A DNA stretch of 20,908 bases from Clostridium sp. UBA3947 (GCA_002385545.1 DGDR01000098.1:1-20908), one strand, 5' to 3'. Shown: positions 7,715 through 15,619, counted from the stretch's first letter. Notes: generated by a model from the letters alone, not told the origin. Translations and numbers: made by a program.

Positions 7715-7743
7715 TTGATTATAAGGATAGGATTTCATATAAT
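7715..7743 (+). promoter_or_regulatory. promoter of the glucokinase gene
   Basis: TTGATT (7715-7720), a 17-base spacer, and a perfect TATAAT (7738-7743). Transcription from about 7750 gives a leader of roughly 70 bases. This also rules out the earlier in-frame ATG at 7743, which would lie in the -10 box. Confidence 0.75.
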
Positions 7744-7820
7744 TGATATGGGGAGTGAGACACAAATGCTTATTTATAGTATTTAGTCTTACAAAATATT
7801 TCAGAAGCGAAGGTGATTAT

Positions 7821-8783
7821 ATGTCTGGAAAAGAACAACGCAACTATGTTATAGGGATAGACCTAGGTGGTACGAAAATCAAGGGGGCACTTGCAGATTT
7901 AGAAGGAAATATATTAAGTTCCCATACTGTGCCTACAAATGCTTTTGAAGGAGAAGAAGCAGTATTAGGTAGAATCAATGGAGTTATTGGAAAGGTGCTA
8001 GAAGATGCTGGAAAGAGTGTAGATGAGATAAAGGCTATAGGAATTGGTTCTCCAGGTCCATTGGATTCACAAAAGGGAATTATTATAAAAACCCCTAACC
8101 TACCATTTGTAAACTTCAATTTAGTAGGTGAAATTAAGAAGGTATATGACCTACCAGTATACTTAGAGAACGATGCAAATGTGGCAGCTATTGCTGAGTA
8201 TATGTTTGGTGCTGGTAAGGGAACTAGAAATATGGTATACGTTACAGTAAGCACTGGTGTAGGAGGAGGAGCTGTAATAAATGGAAAACTCTACAAGGGA
8301 TCTACCTCCAATGCCTTAGAAATAGGACATACAACATTACTACCAGATGGACCAAGATGTAATTGCGGTAACTATGGATGTCTCGAAGCCTTTTCATCCG
8401 GAACTGCTATTGCAAGACAAGCAAGAGAAGCTTTAGAAGCAGGTTTAGAAACTAGCTTATCTCAATATGATAAGGTTACTTCCTATGAGGTTTATGTAGA
8501 AGCTCAAAAGGGTGATAAGGTTTCTAAGGACATACTTGAAAAGAGCTTTACATATTTAGGTATAGGTATTGCAAATATTGTAGTATCCTTTGACCCAGAA
8601 ATGATTGTTATCGGTGGCGGCGTTTCAAAGATGGGTTCAGTTATGTTTGATAAGGTTAATGAAGTTGTACAAGAAAGGGCTTTAAAGGCCATAGCAGAAA
8701 AGTGCAAGATTGTTCCAGCAGGTCTTGGGGAAGATACAGGAGTAATGGGAGCTGTAGCCTTAGCCATAACAGAGGCAGAATAA
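7821..8783 (+). CDS. glk: ROK-family glucokinase
   Basis: 320 residues. ROK family kinases phosphorylate sugars with ATP in the cytoplasm; this member most resembles glucokinases. The N-terminal phosphate-binding motif is GIDLGGTKIKGALAD. Next come the glycine-rich GIGSPGPLD, the catalytic D118 in LENDAN, a second phosphate motif VSTGVGGGAV, and a zinc site made by H170 and the cysteines of CNCGNYGC (180-187). A C-terminal adenosine motif IVIGGGVSK follows. The start at 7821 is preceded by AAGGTGAT and matches the family N-terminus. With the GH31 gene downstream it suggests use of alpha-glucosides: the glucosidase frees glucose and this enzyme makes glucose 6-phosphate. N-acetylmannosamine or fructose kinase activity is a less likely alternative. 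Confidence 0.9.
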   Translation: MSGKEQRNYVIGIDLGGTKIKGALADLEGNILSSHTVPTNAFEGEEAVLGRINGVIGKVLEDAGKSVDEIKAIGIGSPGPLDSQKGIIIKTPNLPFVNFNLVGEIKKVYDLPVYLENDANVAAIAEYMFGAGKGTRNMVYVTVSTGVGGGAVINGKLYKGSTSNALEIGHTTLLPDGPRCNCGNYGCLEAFSSGTAIARQAREALEAGLETSLSQYDKVTSYEVYVEAQKGDKVSKDILEKSFTYLGIGIANIVVSFDPEMIVIGGGVSKMGSVMFDKVNEVVQERALKAIAEKCKIVPAGLGEDTGVMGAVALAITEAE

Positions 8784-8812
8784 GATTTTAAATTGACTAA
8801 TATATTATAAAG

Positions 8813-8835
8813 CTTTGAAATATGATATCTATATA
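8813..8835 (+). promoter_or_regulatory. promoter-region sequence shared with the nitroreductase gene
   Basis: These 23 bases, containing CTTTGAAATATGATAT, match 15655-15677 at 22 of 23 positions. At the second site the stretch forms the spacer and part of the -10 box of a good promoter. Here the corresponding -35 and -10 are weaker, but the position before a structured leader suits a promoter or operator for the GH31 gene. Confidence 0.4.
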
Positions 8836-8927
8836 GGGTTCCTATACGGAAACTAGCCTATTGGTGTCTCGGTCTAGTGAGACTCAGCTATCATCGCCGA
8901 TAGGTTATTAGTTGAAGTTGGAACCTT
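8835..8927 (+). ncRNA. candidate structured 5' leader of the GH31 gene
   Basis: Three nested elements can pair. P1 is 8835-8842 with 8920-8927 (AGGGUUCC / GGAACCUU, one G-U). P2 is 8854-8864 with 8897-8907 (UAGCCUAUUGG / CCGAUAGGUUA, 11 pairs). P3 is 8866-8870 with 8879-8883 (GUCUC / GAGAC). UUCC at 8839-8842 can instead pair with GGAA at 8848-8851, which would break P1, so two alternative folds exist. The element ends about 70 bases before the GH31 start and has no terminal T-run, so it is not a plain terminator. It does not show the conserved core of any riboswitch class I can recall. A cis-regulatory RNA or processed spacer is the best guess. Confidence 0.5.
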
Positions 8928-8998
8928 AAAATTTATATATCTCTAGGATGTACCTTAGACTAAGAGTATGGGGTAAGAGTAAATTTGGAGGTGGCTAA

Positions 8999-11380
8999 AT
9001 GTTTGGCAAAATTGTAAATTATCTTAAAGAAGCCAACAAGGTTCTTATTCAGTTTGAAGAGCAAAAGGTTACAGTGGAGGTTCTTACACCTGCTATAATC
9101 AATTTTTTTGCTCCTATTATGAGAGAGCAGAGGGCTTCTAAGGCTGTAGAAGGACTTAAGGCTCAGGAATGTAGCTTTTCAGTAGAAAAGGATGCAGAAA
9201 AAATAGCTATTCATACTGATAAGTTAGCGGTACATATATTTGACGATTTTAAAGTTGATATTTATGATTCTAAGGGCAATGTTCTCTGCCAGGATTATAG
9301 AGGCGAAGCGGATCCTTTTATAAGAAGAGGAGCAGAGCAACTTGAAGTTGCAGCAGCAGAAGGCCATAAGGTAGAAGCAGATCAGCGCAAATGTAAAATA
9401 GAAGTATTAAAGAAAATGGAAGAGGATATGTATTTCTATGGTTTAGGTGACAAAACTGGTCATTTAAACAAAAAGGGCTATCACTATAAAATGTGGAATA
9501 CCGATGATCCAAGTCCTCATGTGGAAAGCTATGAGGCTTTATATAAATCTATTCCCTTCCTAATAGCTATGAAGGGAAAGGAAGCCTTTGGTATATTCTT
9601 TGATAACACCTTTGAATCCCACTTTGATATGGGCAAGGAAAACAGCAAGTATTATTACTTTGGTGCTGTAGACGGTAACCTAGACTATTATTTTATATAT
9701 GGACCAAGCATAAAGGAAGTGGTAGGAGGATATACATACCTAACAGGAACCACTCCGCTGCCTCAGCTCTGGACCCTTGGATATCAGCAATGCCGCTGGA
9801 GCTATGCACCAGAAAGCAGAGTTAGAGAGATAGCCAATGAGTTTAGAAAGAGAGATATCCCCTGTGATACAATTCATTTTGATATAGACTACATGGATGG
9901 ATATAGAGTGTTTACTTGGGATAAAAAGAGATTCCCAAATCCTAAGGCTACCATAGAGGAACTAAAGGCAGAGGGCTTTAAGGTAGTAACTATTATAGAC
10001 CCTGGTGTAAAAAAGGATAAGGGATATGCAATATATGATGAAGGTATGGAAAAGGGCTATTTTGCCACTGACAAGGACGGAGTTACCTACGTAAACAGAG
10101 TTTGGCCAGGAGATTCAGTGTATCCGGATTTTGCCGACGAAAGGGTTAGACAGTGGTGGGCTGAAAATCAAAAAATTATGATGGATTACGGTGTAGCTGG
10201 AATATGGAATGACATGAACGAGCCAGCCAGCTTCAATGGTCCACTACCAGATGATGTTATGTTTAATAATGACGGTATAGAGGCTGATCACAGGGAGATT
10301 CACAACGTATATGGACACTATATGTCTAAAGCTACCTATGAAGGTATAAAGAAATATACAAATAAGAGACCTTTTGTTATAACCAGAGCCTGCTATGCTG
10401 GAACTCAAAAGTACTCCACTGTTTGGACAGGTGACAATCAAAGCCTTTGGGAACACTTGAGAATGTCTATTCCAATGCTATTAAACCTTGGATTAAGTGG
10501 TTTCTCCTTTGCTGGTACCGATGTAGGTGGTTTTGGCCATGACTGTACAGGAGAGCTCCTATCAAGATGGGTTCAGGTTGGCGCCTTTAGCCCATTGTTT
10601 AGAAACCACTCAGCCCTTCATACTAGAGACCAGGAGCCTTGGGCCTTTGACCAAGTGACAGAGGACATTAATAGAAAGTATATTAAATTGAGATATACCC
10701 TAATACCATACTTATACGACATAATGAGAGAAGGGGAAATTAATGGTCTGCCAGTTATGAGACCTTTAATGCTTCATTATCAGGACGACAAGAACACCTA
10801 TGAAATCAACGATGAATTCCTCTGCGGTGAAAACATTCTAGTTGCTCCCGTTGTAGAACAAGGTAAAAAAGCTAGAATAGTATACCTACCAAAAGGAGAT
10901 AATTGGGTTGACTTCTGGACAAAAGAAGTATTTGAAGGTGGCCAATACATAATTAAACAGGCACCTCTAGATGTATGTCCTATATATGTAAAGCAGGGCA
11001 GCATTATTCCTAACTACCCTGTGCAAAACTACATTGGAGAAAAGGAAATAAAGGAATTAACCCTAGACATTTACCCAGCTCCTGTTGGAAAGAAGACTGT
11101 CTACACAACATACCAAGATGACGGCGAAAGCTACAACTACAGAGAAGGAGCCTATAACCTATACAAGGTCCTAGTTAATAACAATGGAGACAATATAACT
11201 ATAAATATTAAAAAGGATTATGAAGGCTATGAAAGAACATACCATGGCTTCAAGCTTAAAGTTAACAATACTACTGCCTCAAAGGTATTAGTAGATGGCA
11301 AGGCTGTAGATTTTAAATTTGGGGACGGTTCAATAGAATTCACAGTTGACCCATGTGCTGAAATTAAGATAATTAAGTAG
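8999..11380 (+). CDS. GH31 family alpha-glucosidase
   Basis: 793 residues, a normal length for the family, with GGAGGTG before the ATG. The N-terminal beta-sandwich domain (about 1-240) is followed by the catalytic barrel (about 245-590) and C-terminal beta domains including a DUF5110-like part. The nucleophile is D405 in GIWNDMNEP and the acid/base is D479 in WTGDNQSLW. Other conserved stretches are PLWTLGYQQCRWSY, FDIDYMD and GFSFAGTDVGGF. There is no signal peptide, so it should act in the cytoplasm on maltose, isomaltose or short dextrins taken up by another system. It lies downstream of glucokinase, with a 215-base structured spacer. The chance string GGGGACGGTTC near its 3' end (11321-11331) matches the nearby repeat family. 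Exact linkage specificity is not predictable from sequence. Confidence 0.92.
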   Translation: MFGKIVNYLKEANKVLIQFEEQKVTVEVLTPAIINFFAPIMREQRASKAVEGLKAQECSFSVEKDAEKIAIHTDKLAVHIFDDFKVDIYDSKGNVLCQDYRGEADPFIRRGAEQLEVAAAEGHKVEADQRKCKIEVLKKMEEDMYFYGLGDKTGHLNKKGYHYKMWNTDDPSPHVESYEALYKSIPFLIAMKGKEAFGIFFDNTFESHFDMGKENSKYYYFGAVDGNLDYYFIYGPSIKEVVGGYTYLTGTTPLPQLWTLGYQQCRWSYAPESRVREIANEFRKRDIPCDTIHFDIDYMDGYRVFTWDKKRFPNPKATIEELKAEGFKVVTIIDPGVKKDKGYAIYDEGMEKGYFATDKDGVTYVNRVWPGDSVYPDFADERVRQWWAENQKIMMDYGVAGIWNDMNEPASFNGPLPDDVMFNNDGIEADHREIHNVYGHYMSKATYEGIKKYTNKRPFVITRACYAGTQKYSTVWTGDNQSLWEHLRMSIPMLLNLGLSGFSFAGTDVGGFGHDCTGELLSRWVQVGAFSPLFRNHSALHTRDQEPWAFDQVTEDINRKYIKLRYTLIPYLYDIMREGEINGLPVMRPLMLHYQDDKNTYEINDEFLCGENILVAPVVEQGKKARIVYLPKGDNWVDFWTKEVFEGGQYIIKQAPLDVCPIYVKQGSIIPNYPVQNYIGEKEIKELTLDIYPAPVGKKTVYTTYQDDGESYNYREGAYNLYKVLVNNNGDNITINIKKDYEGYERTYHGFKLKVNNTTASKVLVDGKAVDFKFGDGSIEFTVDPCAEIKIIK

Positions 11381-11389
11381 AGTTAATAT

Positions 11390-11450
11390 AAAAACTATCT
11401 AAAAACTATAAAAAACTATTTAGAAACTATCCACATAATATAAAAAACTA
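11390..11450 (+). repeat. imperfect tandem AAAACTAT repeats
   Basis: Five near copies of AAAACTAT or GAAACTAT occur at irregular 11-20 base intervals between the GH31 stop and the terminator. The last copy forms the left arm of the terminator hairpin, which suggests local duplication of the terminator arm. Confidence 0.5.
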
Positions 11451-11497
11451 TTCACAGTTTGCTATTAACTAGAGCAAAAACTGTGGATAGTTTTTTT
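11442..11497. terminator. bidirectional terminator between GH31 and selO
   Basis: ACTATTCACAGTTT (left arm) pairs with AAACTGTGGATAGT (right arm) through about 14 pairs with one G-U, plus GCT/AGC nearer the loop. A run of seven T follows on the plus strand, and TTTTTT follows on the minus strand. It can end both the GH31 gene and the convergent selO gene. Confidence 0.85.
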
Positions 11498-11499
11498 GT

Positions 11500-11549
11500 G
11501 GGGACGGTTCAGCAAAACTGGCAAAACTAGCGGGGATTGGGGACGGTTC
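11500..11549 (+). repeat. GGGGACGGTTC dispersed repeats, two copies
   Basis: GGGGACGGTTC occurs exactly at 11500-11510 and 11539-11549, each followed within a few bases by an A-rich stretch with GCAAAACT. Related copies at 11621-11631, 11688-11697 and 13207-13217 have the same orientation. Similar GGGGACGGTTC strings are common intergenic repeats in several Firmicutes. I recall a possible association with REP/IS200-type elements but cannot verify it here. Confidence 0.65.
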
Positions 11550-11620
11550 AACATAATTAGCAAAACTACGATTACTAAAAGTAGCAGGGGAAGCAGGCCG
11601 AAGCTAGGATGGAGCCAATG

Positions 11621-11697
11621 AAGGACGGTTCGATAAATTTGCTATAAATTGTGGATACTTTTGTTAGGTACCGCAGAAGGTTCTATAGGGACGGTTC
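11621..11697 (+). repeat. GGGACGGTTC repeats at the 3' end of selO
   Basis: AAGGACGGTTC at 11621-11631 lies just outside selO and GGGACGGTTC at 11688-11697 lies inside it, where it encodes the residues NRP on the minus strand. The repeat family therefore reaches into the last codons of selO. Confidence 0.55.
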
Positions 11698-13139
11698 GTT
11701 ATTTTAGGTAGTTTTGAATACTCCTCCTGCTGAGGGCAATGAGCGTAGGGCTTAGAAAGAACCTCAAGAAGTTGTTGCATTACGGTGTAATCCCCATGAT
11801 TAACCGCCGCATCTAGAGCTTCTTCTACTCGGTGGTTGCGAGGAATTACCGCTGGATTACTGTTTTTCATAAGCTGGTGGGAATCCTCTATTGTTTTCTC
11901 CTGACGACTTAATCGTGCCTGCCAGCACTTTTGCCACTGTGTAAATTCTGGGCTTTTAAACAGCTCCATACCTTCATATTTTCCAAAGGTTAAGGCCAAG
12001 AAGGTATTGGTATAATCTGCTTCGTGTTTTTCCATAAGCTTTAATAGCTCCTCGCTTAGATATTGGTCTTCAGCTTCCTCATTGAAGAGGCCGAGCTTAT
12101 TTCTCATTCCAGACAGCCAATGCTTTCGATACAAGCTGTTAAACTCTGAAACTGCAGATTGGGCTAAATCTATTGCCACATCCTCATCATCATCTAGTAG
12201 AGGTAAAAGGCTGTCTGCTAATCGGGCTAAATTCCATTCTGCAATAGGAGGTTGGTTACCAAAAGCATAACGACCGTAACGGTCAATGGAGCTGAACACT
12301 GTTGCTGGATTATAAGTATCCATAAAAGCACAGGGACCATAATCAATGGTTTCTCCGCTGATGGCCACATTATCTGTATTCATAACTCCATGAACAAAGC
12401 CTACCAACATCCATTTTGCAATAAGGATGGCCTGGCCTTTAACAACCTCCTTAAGTAGAGCTAGATAGGGGTTTTTCTCCGTAGCAATGTGAGGAAAATG
12501 TCTTTGGATAGTATAATCGGTAAGAGCCTTTAAAGAATTTATATCCTTTAGTCTAGCAGCATATTCAAAGGTGCCAATCCGAATATGACTAGCAGCAACT
12601 CGAGTTAATATGGCACCAGGGAGCTTAGTTTCACGGTATACTGGCTCTCCGGTGGTTACTACTGCCAGGCTGCGGGTAGTTGGTATTCCTAGAGCAAACA
12701 TTGCTTCGCTGATAATATATTCCCTTAGCATAGGCCCAAGAGCAGCCCGTCCGTCCCCGCCCCGAGAATAGGGGGTTGGACCAGAACCCTTTAACTGTAT
12801 ATCAAATCGTCGCCCCTGGGGCGTAATCTGCTCTCCTAGTAATACAGCTCGACCATCACCTAACATAGTAAAATGACCATATTGATGGCCAGCATAAGCT
12901 TGAGCTATAGGGTAGCTACCCTCAGGAATTCTGTTACCTCCAAAGACAGATACAGCTGCCTTTTCTTCTAGCTCCTGCCCATCAAAGCCAAGAGATTCTG
13001 CCAAGGAGTGATTTAAAATAATTAAATTTGGCGAAGTTACAGGAGTTGGCTTAACTGGAGTATAAAAGGATTTTGGTAAAGATGCATAACTGTTTTCTAA
13101 ATTCCAACCTATTTTTGATTTTTCTTTTGTATCAGTCAT
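11664..13139 (-). CDS. selO: SelO family protein adenylyltransferase (YdiU)
   Basis: 491 residues. SelO is a pseudokinase-fold enzyme that transfers AMP from ATP to Ser/Thr/Tyr of target proteins and is linked to redox stress. Visible signatures: GDGRAVLLGEQ, LKGSGPTPYSRGGDGRAALG, REYIISEAMFALGIPTTRSL, the HGVMNTDN motif with D256 as metal/catalytic site, and IDYGPCAFMDTY. The protein ends FCGT, keeping the conserved near-terminal cysteine (C489) that is selenocysteine in some eukaryotic homologues. AGGAG five bases upstream supports the ATG. The gene stands alone, convergent to GH31, and its 3' end overlaps a GGGACGGTTC repeat. Upstream, another copy of that repeat (13207-13217) sits where a promoter would be expected; no clear -35/-10 pair was found. 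Confidence 0.95.
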   Translation of the reverse strand: MTDTKEKSKIGWNLENSYASLPKSFYTPVKPTPVTSPNLIILNHSLAESLGFDGQELEEKAAVSVFGGNRIPEGSYPIAQAYAGHQYGHFTMLGDGRAVLLGEQITPQGRRFDIQLKGSGPTPYSRGGDGRAALGPMLREYIISEAMFALGIPTTRSLAVVTTGEPVYRETKLPGAILTRVAASHIRIGTFEYAARLKDINSLKALTDYTIQRHFPHIATEKNPYLALLKEVVKGQAILIAKWMLVGFVHGVMNTDNVAISGETIDYGPCAFMDTYNPATVFSSIDRYGRYAFGNQPPIAEWNLARLADSLLPLLDDDEDVAIDLAQSAVSEFNSLYRKHWLSGMRNKLGLFNEEAEDQYLSEELLKLMEKHEADYTNTFLALTFGKYEGMELFKSPEFTQWQKCWQARLSRQEKTIEDSHQLMKNSNPAVIPRNHRVEEALDAAVNHGDYTVMQQLLEVLSKPYAHCPQQEEYSKLPKITNRPYRTFCGT

Positions 13140-13206
13140 AAGGTCTCCTATCTTTCTTTCATTTTTTTTATTTAGCTTCTGCTTGTGCTTAATTTTTATA
13201 CGGTAT

Positions 13207-13217
13207 GGGGACGGTTC
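13207..13217 (+). repeat. GGGGACGGTTC dispersed repeat, upstream of selO
   Basis: An exact copy of the family clustered at 11.5 kb, in the same orientation, followed by AATAAAGTTAATAAAA. It lies between the selO start and the terminator of the M56 gene, so selO is bracketed by copies. Confidence 0.6.
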
Positions 13218-13230
13218 AATAAAGTTAATA

Positions 13231-13270
13231 AAAAAAGGGACTAGGACAATCTCCCCAATCGTCCTAGTCC
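13231..13270 (-). terminator. terminator of the BlaI/M56 operon
   Basis: A perfect 10-base-pair stem GGACTAGGAC (13238-13247) with GTCCTAGTCC (13261-13270) and a 13-base loop. On the minus strand it is followed by TTTTTT. It lies about 55 bases after the M56 stop codon. Confidence 0.9.
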
Positions 13271-13325
13271 ATGCATAATCTTATAGCTAAAGCTTCAATC
13301 CTATTGGAGGAAGTGATGCCATTAA

Positions 13326-15176
13326 TTAAGGAGCTTCAAATATAACATCATAGGAAGCTTCAACCTTATAGTTAATGACACTTTTCTGAGTAATATTTAA
13401 CTGTTTAGTTATAAGATGCTTTCCCGATTTATCAGTTACGAAAATAGTTACGGTGTCTCCCTGGCTACTATCTGTTGATATATTAGGACTCCAAATAACC
13501 TTGCCTTCTGGGTTAGTTATTGATTTTCTAGATTCTGATAATGTATTACCCTTCATTATATGGAGATGCCCTGAATTTGCTGAAAAGGTAATATTGAAGT
13601 CAGATTCCTTATAGTATGAATCTAAGGCAAGATCAATCTCTATTCCTATTACGCTGGACATAGCTAGTGAATAGGTTTCAGGATAAACTTTTATCTTTGT
13701 AGAAATATCTAGAAAAAATCTGTCGAAGGTCTCCTTATCCTTTGAATAGGACCACAAGTCTTTTTTAAAGTATTTTTGCATTTCTTCTCTAGTATAGGTA
13801 ACGGGAGTTTGAGAAATAAAGGTTATATTATCAACATTCTCTATAAGGGAAAAAAACAGCAGGGCATTTTGTTTTAATAATCCTTCCTTTGGGTCAGAGG
13901 AGTTTTCTTTGCCAATGTTTACTGTAATACCATAGGGCCTTTTTTCTGTTGATAAGGAGATGCTATCAATATTACTGCCATAAGGTAGCTTTCTTAATAG
14001 ATTCATTGCGTTGCTGGCATCTCCAACATATTTTGACCTATGCTCTAATAAACTATCCAACAGTTTTTCATTTGTAATGGTGGAGGATGAGTTGGATTTT
14101 AATTTTGATAAGCTAAGACTTTTATTTGTTTTACCGTTAGTTAATAGCAAAATTCCTAAAGCTGCTATGATAACAAGGCCTATAATACTCATCCAAAGCT
14201 GTGTTTTTTTATATTTCATAACCCCTTTTACCCTACTTTTAATATTTTTTTCGCCAAAGGCAAGAAGGCCTGCCTGCAGGAATACATTTTGCTTTGCAGC
14301 TATATTTATAAGTGAGTTAGCATAGTCCTTTCTAATATCCTCCTTGCTTAGGGATAAAACCCTTGCATCACAGGAAAGCTCCATATCTTTTTGAGCTAAT
14401 ATATAGCAAAGCCACATAAGGGGATTTAGCCAATGGATAGATAATGCTAAAAAGGATAAGGGCTTTATAATATAATCAAATCTTTTGATATGCACCAGTT
14501 CGTGACATACATAATGGGATAGCTCATCATCGCTACATTGCTCTGTCAAGGCTAAGGGCAATATGATGCGAGGCTTCAAAAGACCACATACTAAGGGACT
14601 ATTTATTTTATCAGAGGTATAGAGCTTTACATTTCTATGAAATTTTATTTGCTGATAGCAACGGGATATTAAAGAGTCATTCTTATAAATAACGGAGTCC
14701 TGAAGCTTATTATAAATATCTAAGTAGGCAAAAACGCTAAGACCAAGAATAATAACAACACCTATAAGCCATACATAGCTTATGAAAGTAATAAAATTAT
14801 CTATAGTATAATAATTATCATAATTATCTACATTAAAAGCACTTATTAAGTCATGATTTTCTACATTATTATGAACTTGTTCGTTTTTTGTCGTATCAAA
14901 ACTTGTCCCGTTAGAGCTAGAAGTTAGCTTCTGAGTAATGCCATACTCCTTGCTATCGGTAGATACGACTGAGGGGACAGGAACCTTATTAAATATGCTA
15001 ACCATTGAAGGTATGGAAAAGGGAATGATTAATCTTATAAGTACAATAGTCCATAAGGCATATGAGAAGGATTTGTGAAGCTTATTGCCTAAGGCCCATC
15101 TAATAATGAGAATTACCAATGCTGCCACAGAAGCAGAAATACCCATTTTTACCACAGTTAAAAAGATGTTTTCCAT
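13326..15176 (-). CDS. BlaR1-type M56 metallopeptidase sensor with DUF4825-like C-terminus
   Basis: 616 residues. The N-terminal half (about 1-345) is a multi-helix membrane region with a cytoplasmic zinc-protease domain: H225-E-L-V-H229 and third ligand E266 in DMELSCDAR, as in BlaR1/MecR1. A last helix at about 329-346 leads to an extracellular part of some 270 residues. This part lacks the SxxK-type penicillin-binding domain. Instead residues about 375-480 (HRSKYVGDASNAMNLL, then LPYG and a RPYGITVNI stretch) resemble DUF4825. The end (SQGDTVTIFVTDKSGKHL) looks like a beta-sandwich. By analogy the protease would trigger loss of the BlaI-like repressor encoded five bases upstream. The signal is unlikely to be a beta-lactam bound covalently. 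GAGGAGG precedes the ATG. Confidence 0.87.
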   Translation of the reverse strand: MENIFLTVVKMGISASVAALVILIIRWALGNKLHKSFSYALWTIVLIRLIIPFSIPSMVSIFNKVPVPSVVSTDSKEYGITQKLTSSSNGTSFDTTKNEQVHNNVENHDLISAFNVDNYDNYYTIDNFITFISYVWLIGVVIILGLSVFAYLDIYNKLQDSVIYKNDSLISRCYQQIKFHRNVKLYTSDKINSPLVCGLLKPRIILPLALTEQCSDDELSHYVCHELVHIKRFDYIIKPLSFLALSIHWLNPLMWLCYILAQKDMELSCDARVLSLSKEDIRKDYANSLINIAAKQNVFLQAGLLAFGEKNIKSRVKGVMKYKKTQLWMSIIGLVIIAALGILLLTNGKTNKSLSLSKLKSNSSSTITNEKLLDSLLEHRSKYVGDASNAMNLLRKLPYGSNIDSISLSTEKRPYGITVNIGKENSSDPKEGLLKQNALLFFSLIENVDNITFISQTPVTYTREEMQKYFKKDLWSYSKDKETFDRFFLDISTKIKVYPETYSLAMSSVIGIEIDLALDSYYKESDFNITFSANSGHLHIMKGNTLSESRKSITNPEGKVIWSPNISTDSSQGDTVTIFVTDKSGKHLITKQLNITQKSVINYKVEASYDVIFEAP

Positions 15177-15181
15177 TAAGT

Positions 15182-15547
15182 TTATTCCTCCTCTCCATAC
15201 TGTTCAACTATTTTTCTTAGCTCTTCAATTTCATCCTTATTTAACTTTTCCTTTTTCAAAAATGTAGTGAAAAAAAGTCTCAAGGAACCTTCATATATTT
15301 TATTAATATGTTCTTCTGTCTCTGCTCGCATAACTTGTTCTCGATTAATTAGTGCAGTAACCACTGAATTTTCGTTTTTTATAGCTCCCCGTTCGCAGAG
15401 TCTTCGAATTACTGTATAGGTGGTGGATTTTTTCCAACCAAGCTCCTCCTTAGCCAGCTTTACTAGCTCAGAGCTAGCTATAGGGCAATGGTCCCATATA
15501 ATATTCATAAATTTATATTCGGCGTCAAAGATTTTAATTGCTTCCAT
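15182..15547 (-). CDS. BlaI/MecI/CopY-family transcriptional repressor
   Basis: 121 residues from ATG. An N-terminal winged-helix domain (about 4-75) shows the family pattern FDAEYKFMNIIWD, then a recognition region KKSTTYTVIRRLCERGAI. A C-terminal helical dimerisation region (about 80-121) ends KDEIEELRKIVEQYG. A TTG three bases upstream could also start the protein; AAGGAG fits either. It forms an operon with the M56 sensor, with a five-base gap. Two dyads of the form GTnTAAT-NN-ATTAAAC overlap its promoter and early transcript, so it very likely represses its own operon. A third, weaker dyad overlaps the nitroreductase promoter. Confidence 0.92.
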   Translation of the reverse strand: MEAIKIFDAEYKFMNIIWDHCPIASSELVKLAKEELGWKKSTTYTVIRRLCERGAIKNENSVVTALINREQVMRAETEEHINKIYEGSLRLFFTTFLKKEKLNKDEIEELRKIVEQYGEEE

Positions 15548-15565
15548 CAATGATTCACTCCTTTT

Positions 15566-15583
15566 GGTCTAATTTATTAAACC
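15566..15583. promoter_or_regulatory. candidate BlaI-type operator 1
   Basis: GGTCTAAT-TT-ATTAAACC is an inverted repeat with seven of eight positions paired in each arm. It lies just downstream of the expected transcription start of the repressor operon. Its centre is 25 bases from that of operator 2, with which it shares the half-site ATTAAACC. Confidence 0.6.
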
Positions 15584-15590
15584 TAACCTT

Positions 15591-15608
15591 AGTTTAATGG
15601 ATTAAACC
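15591..15608. promoter_or_regulatory. candidate BlaI-type operator 2, over the -10 box
   Basis: AGTTTAAT-GG-ATTAAACC contains perfect seven-base arms GTTTAAT/ATTAAAC. It covers the -10 box and part of the spacer of the repressor operon promoter, the classic position for autorepression. Confidence 0.7.
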
Positions 15609-15619
15609 AGAGTTGTCAA
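15591..15619 (-). promoter_or_regulatory. promoter of the BlaI/M56 operon
   Basis: On the minus strand a perfect TTGACA (15619-15614) is followed after 17 bases by TAAACT (15596-15591). Transcription would begin near 15584, about 37 bases before the start codon. Confidence 0.8.

Noticed and set aside
7743..7820. Longer N-terminus for the glucokinase
   Set aside because: The upstream ATG falls in a perfect TATAAT with a well-spaced TTGATT. The family N-terminus and a ribosome site fit 7821.
8835..8927. tRNA or known riboswitch in the GH31 leader
   Set aside because: The 93-base closed structure has an acceptor-like stem but no T-loop consensus, anticodon arm or CCA. The conserved cores of guanidine, TPP, purine, c-di-GMP, T-box and magnesium elements are absent.
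11321..11331. Repeat insertion inside the GH31 gene
   Set aside because: GGGGACGGTTC here encodes GDGS in a plausible C-terminal beta-turn with no frame break, so it is more likely coincidence than insertion.
11390..11450. CRISPR-like array
   Set aside because: The repeat unit is only about eight bases, spacing is irregular, and no cas genes are present.
13326..15547. Beta-lactam resistance regulators
   Set aside because: BlaI and M56 families fit, but the sensor lacks a penicillin-binding domain and there is no beta-lactamase or PBP2a gene nearby.
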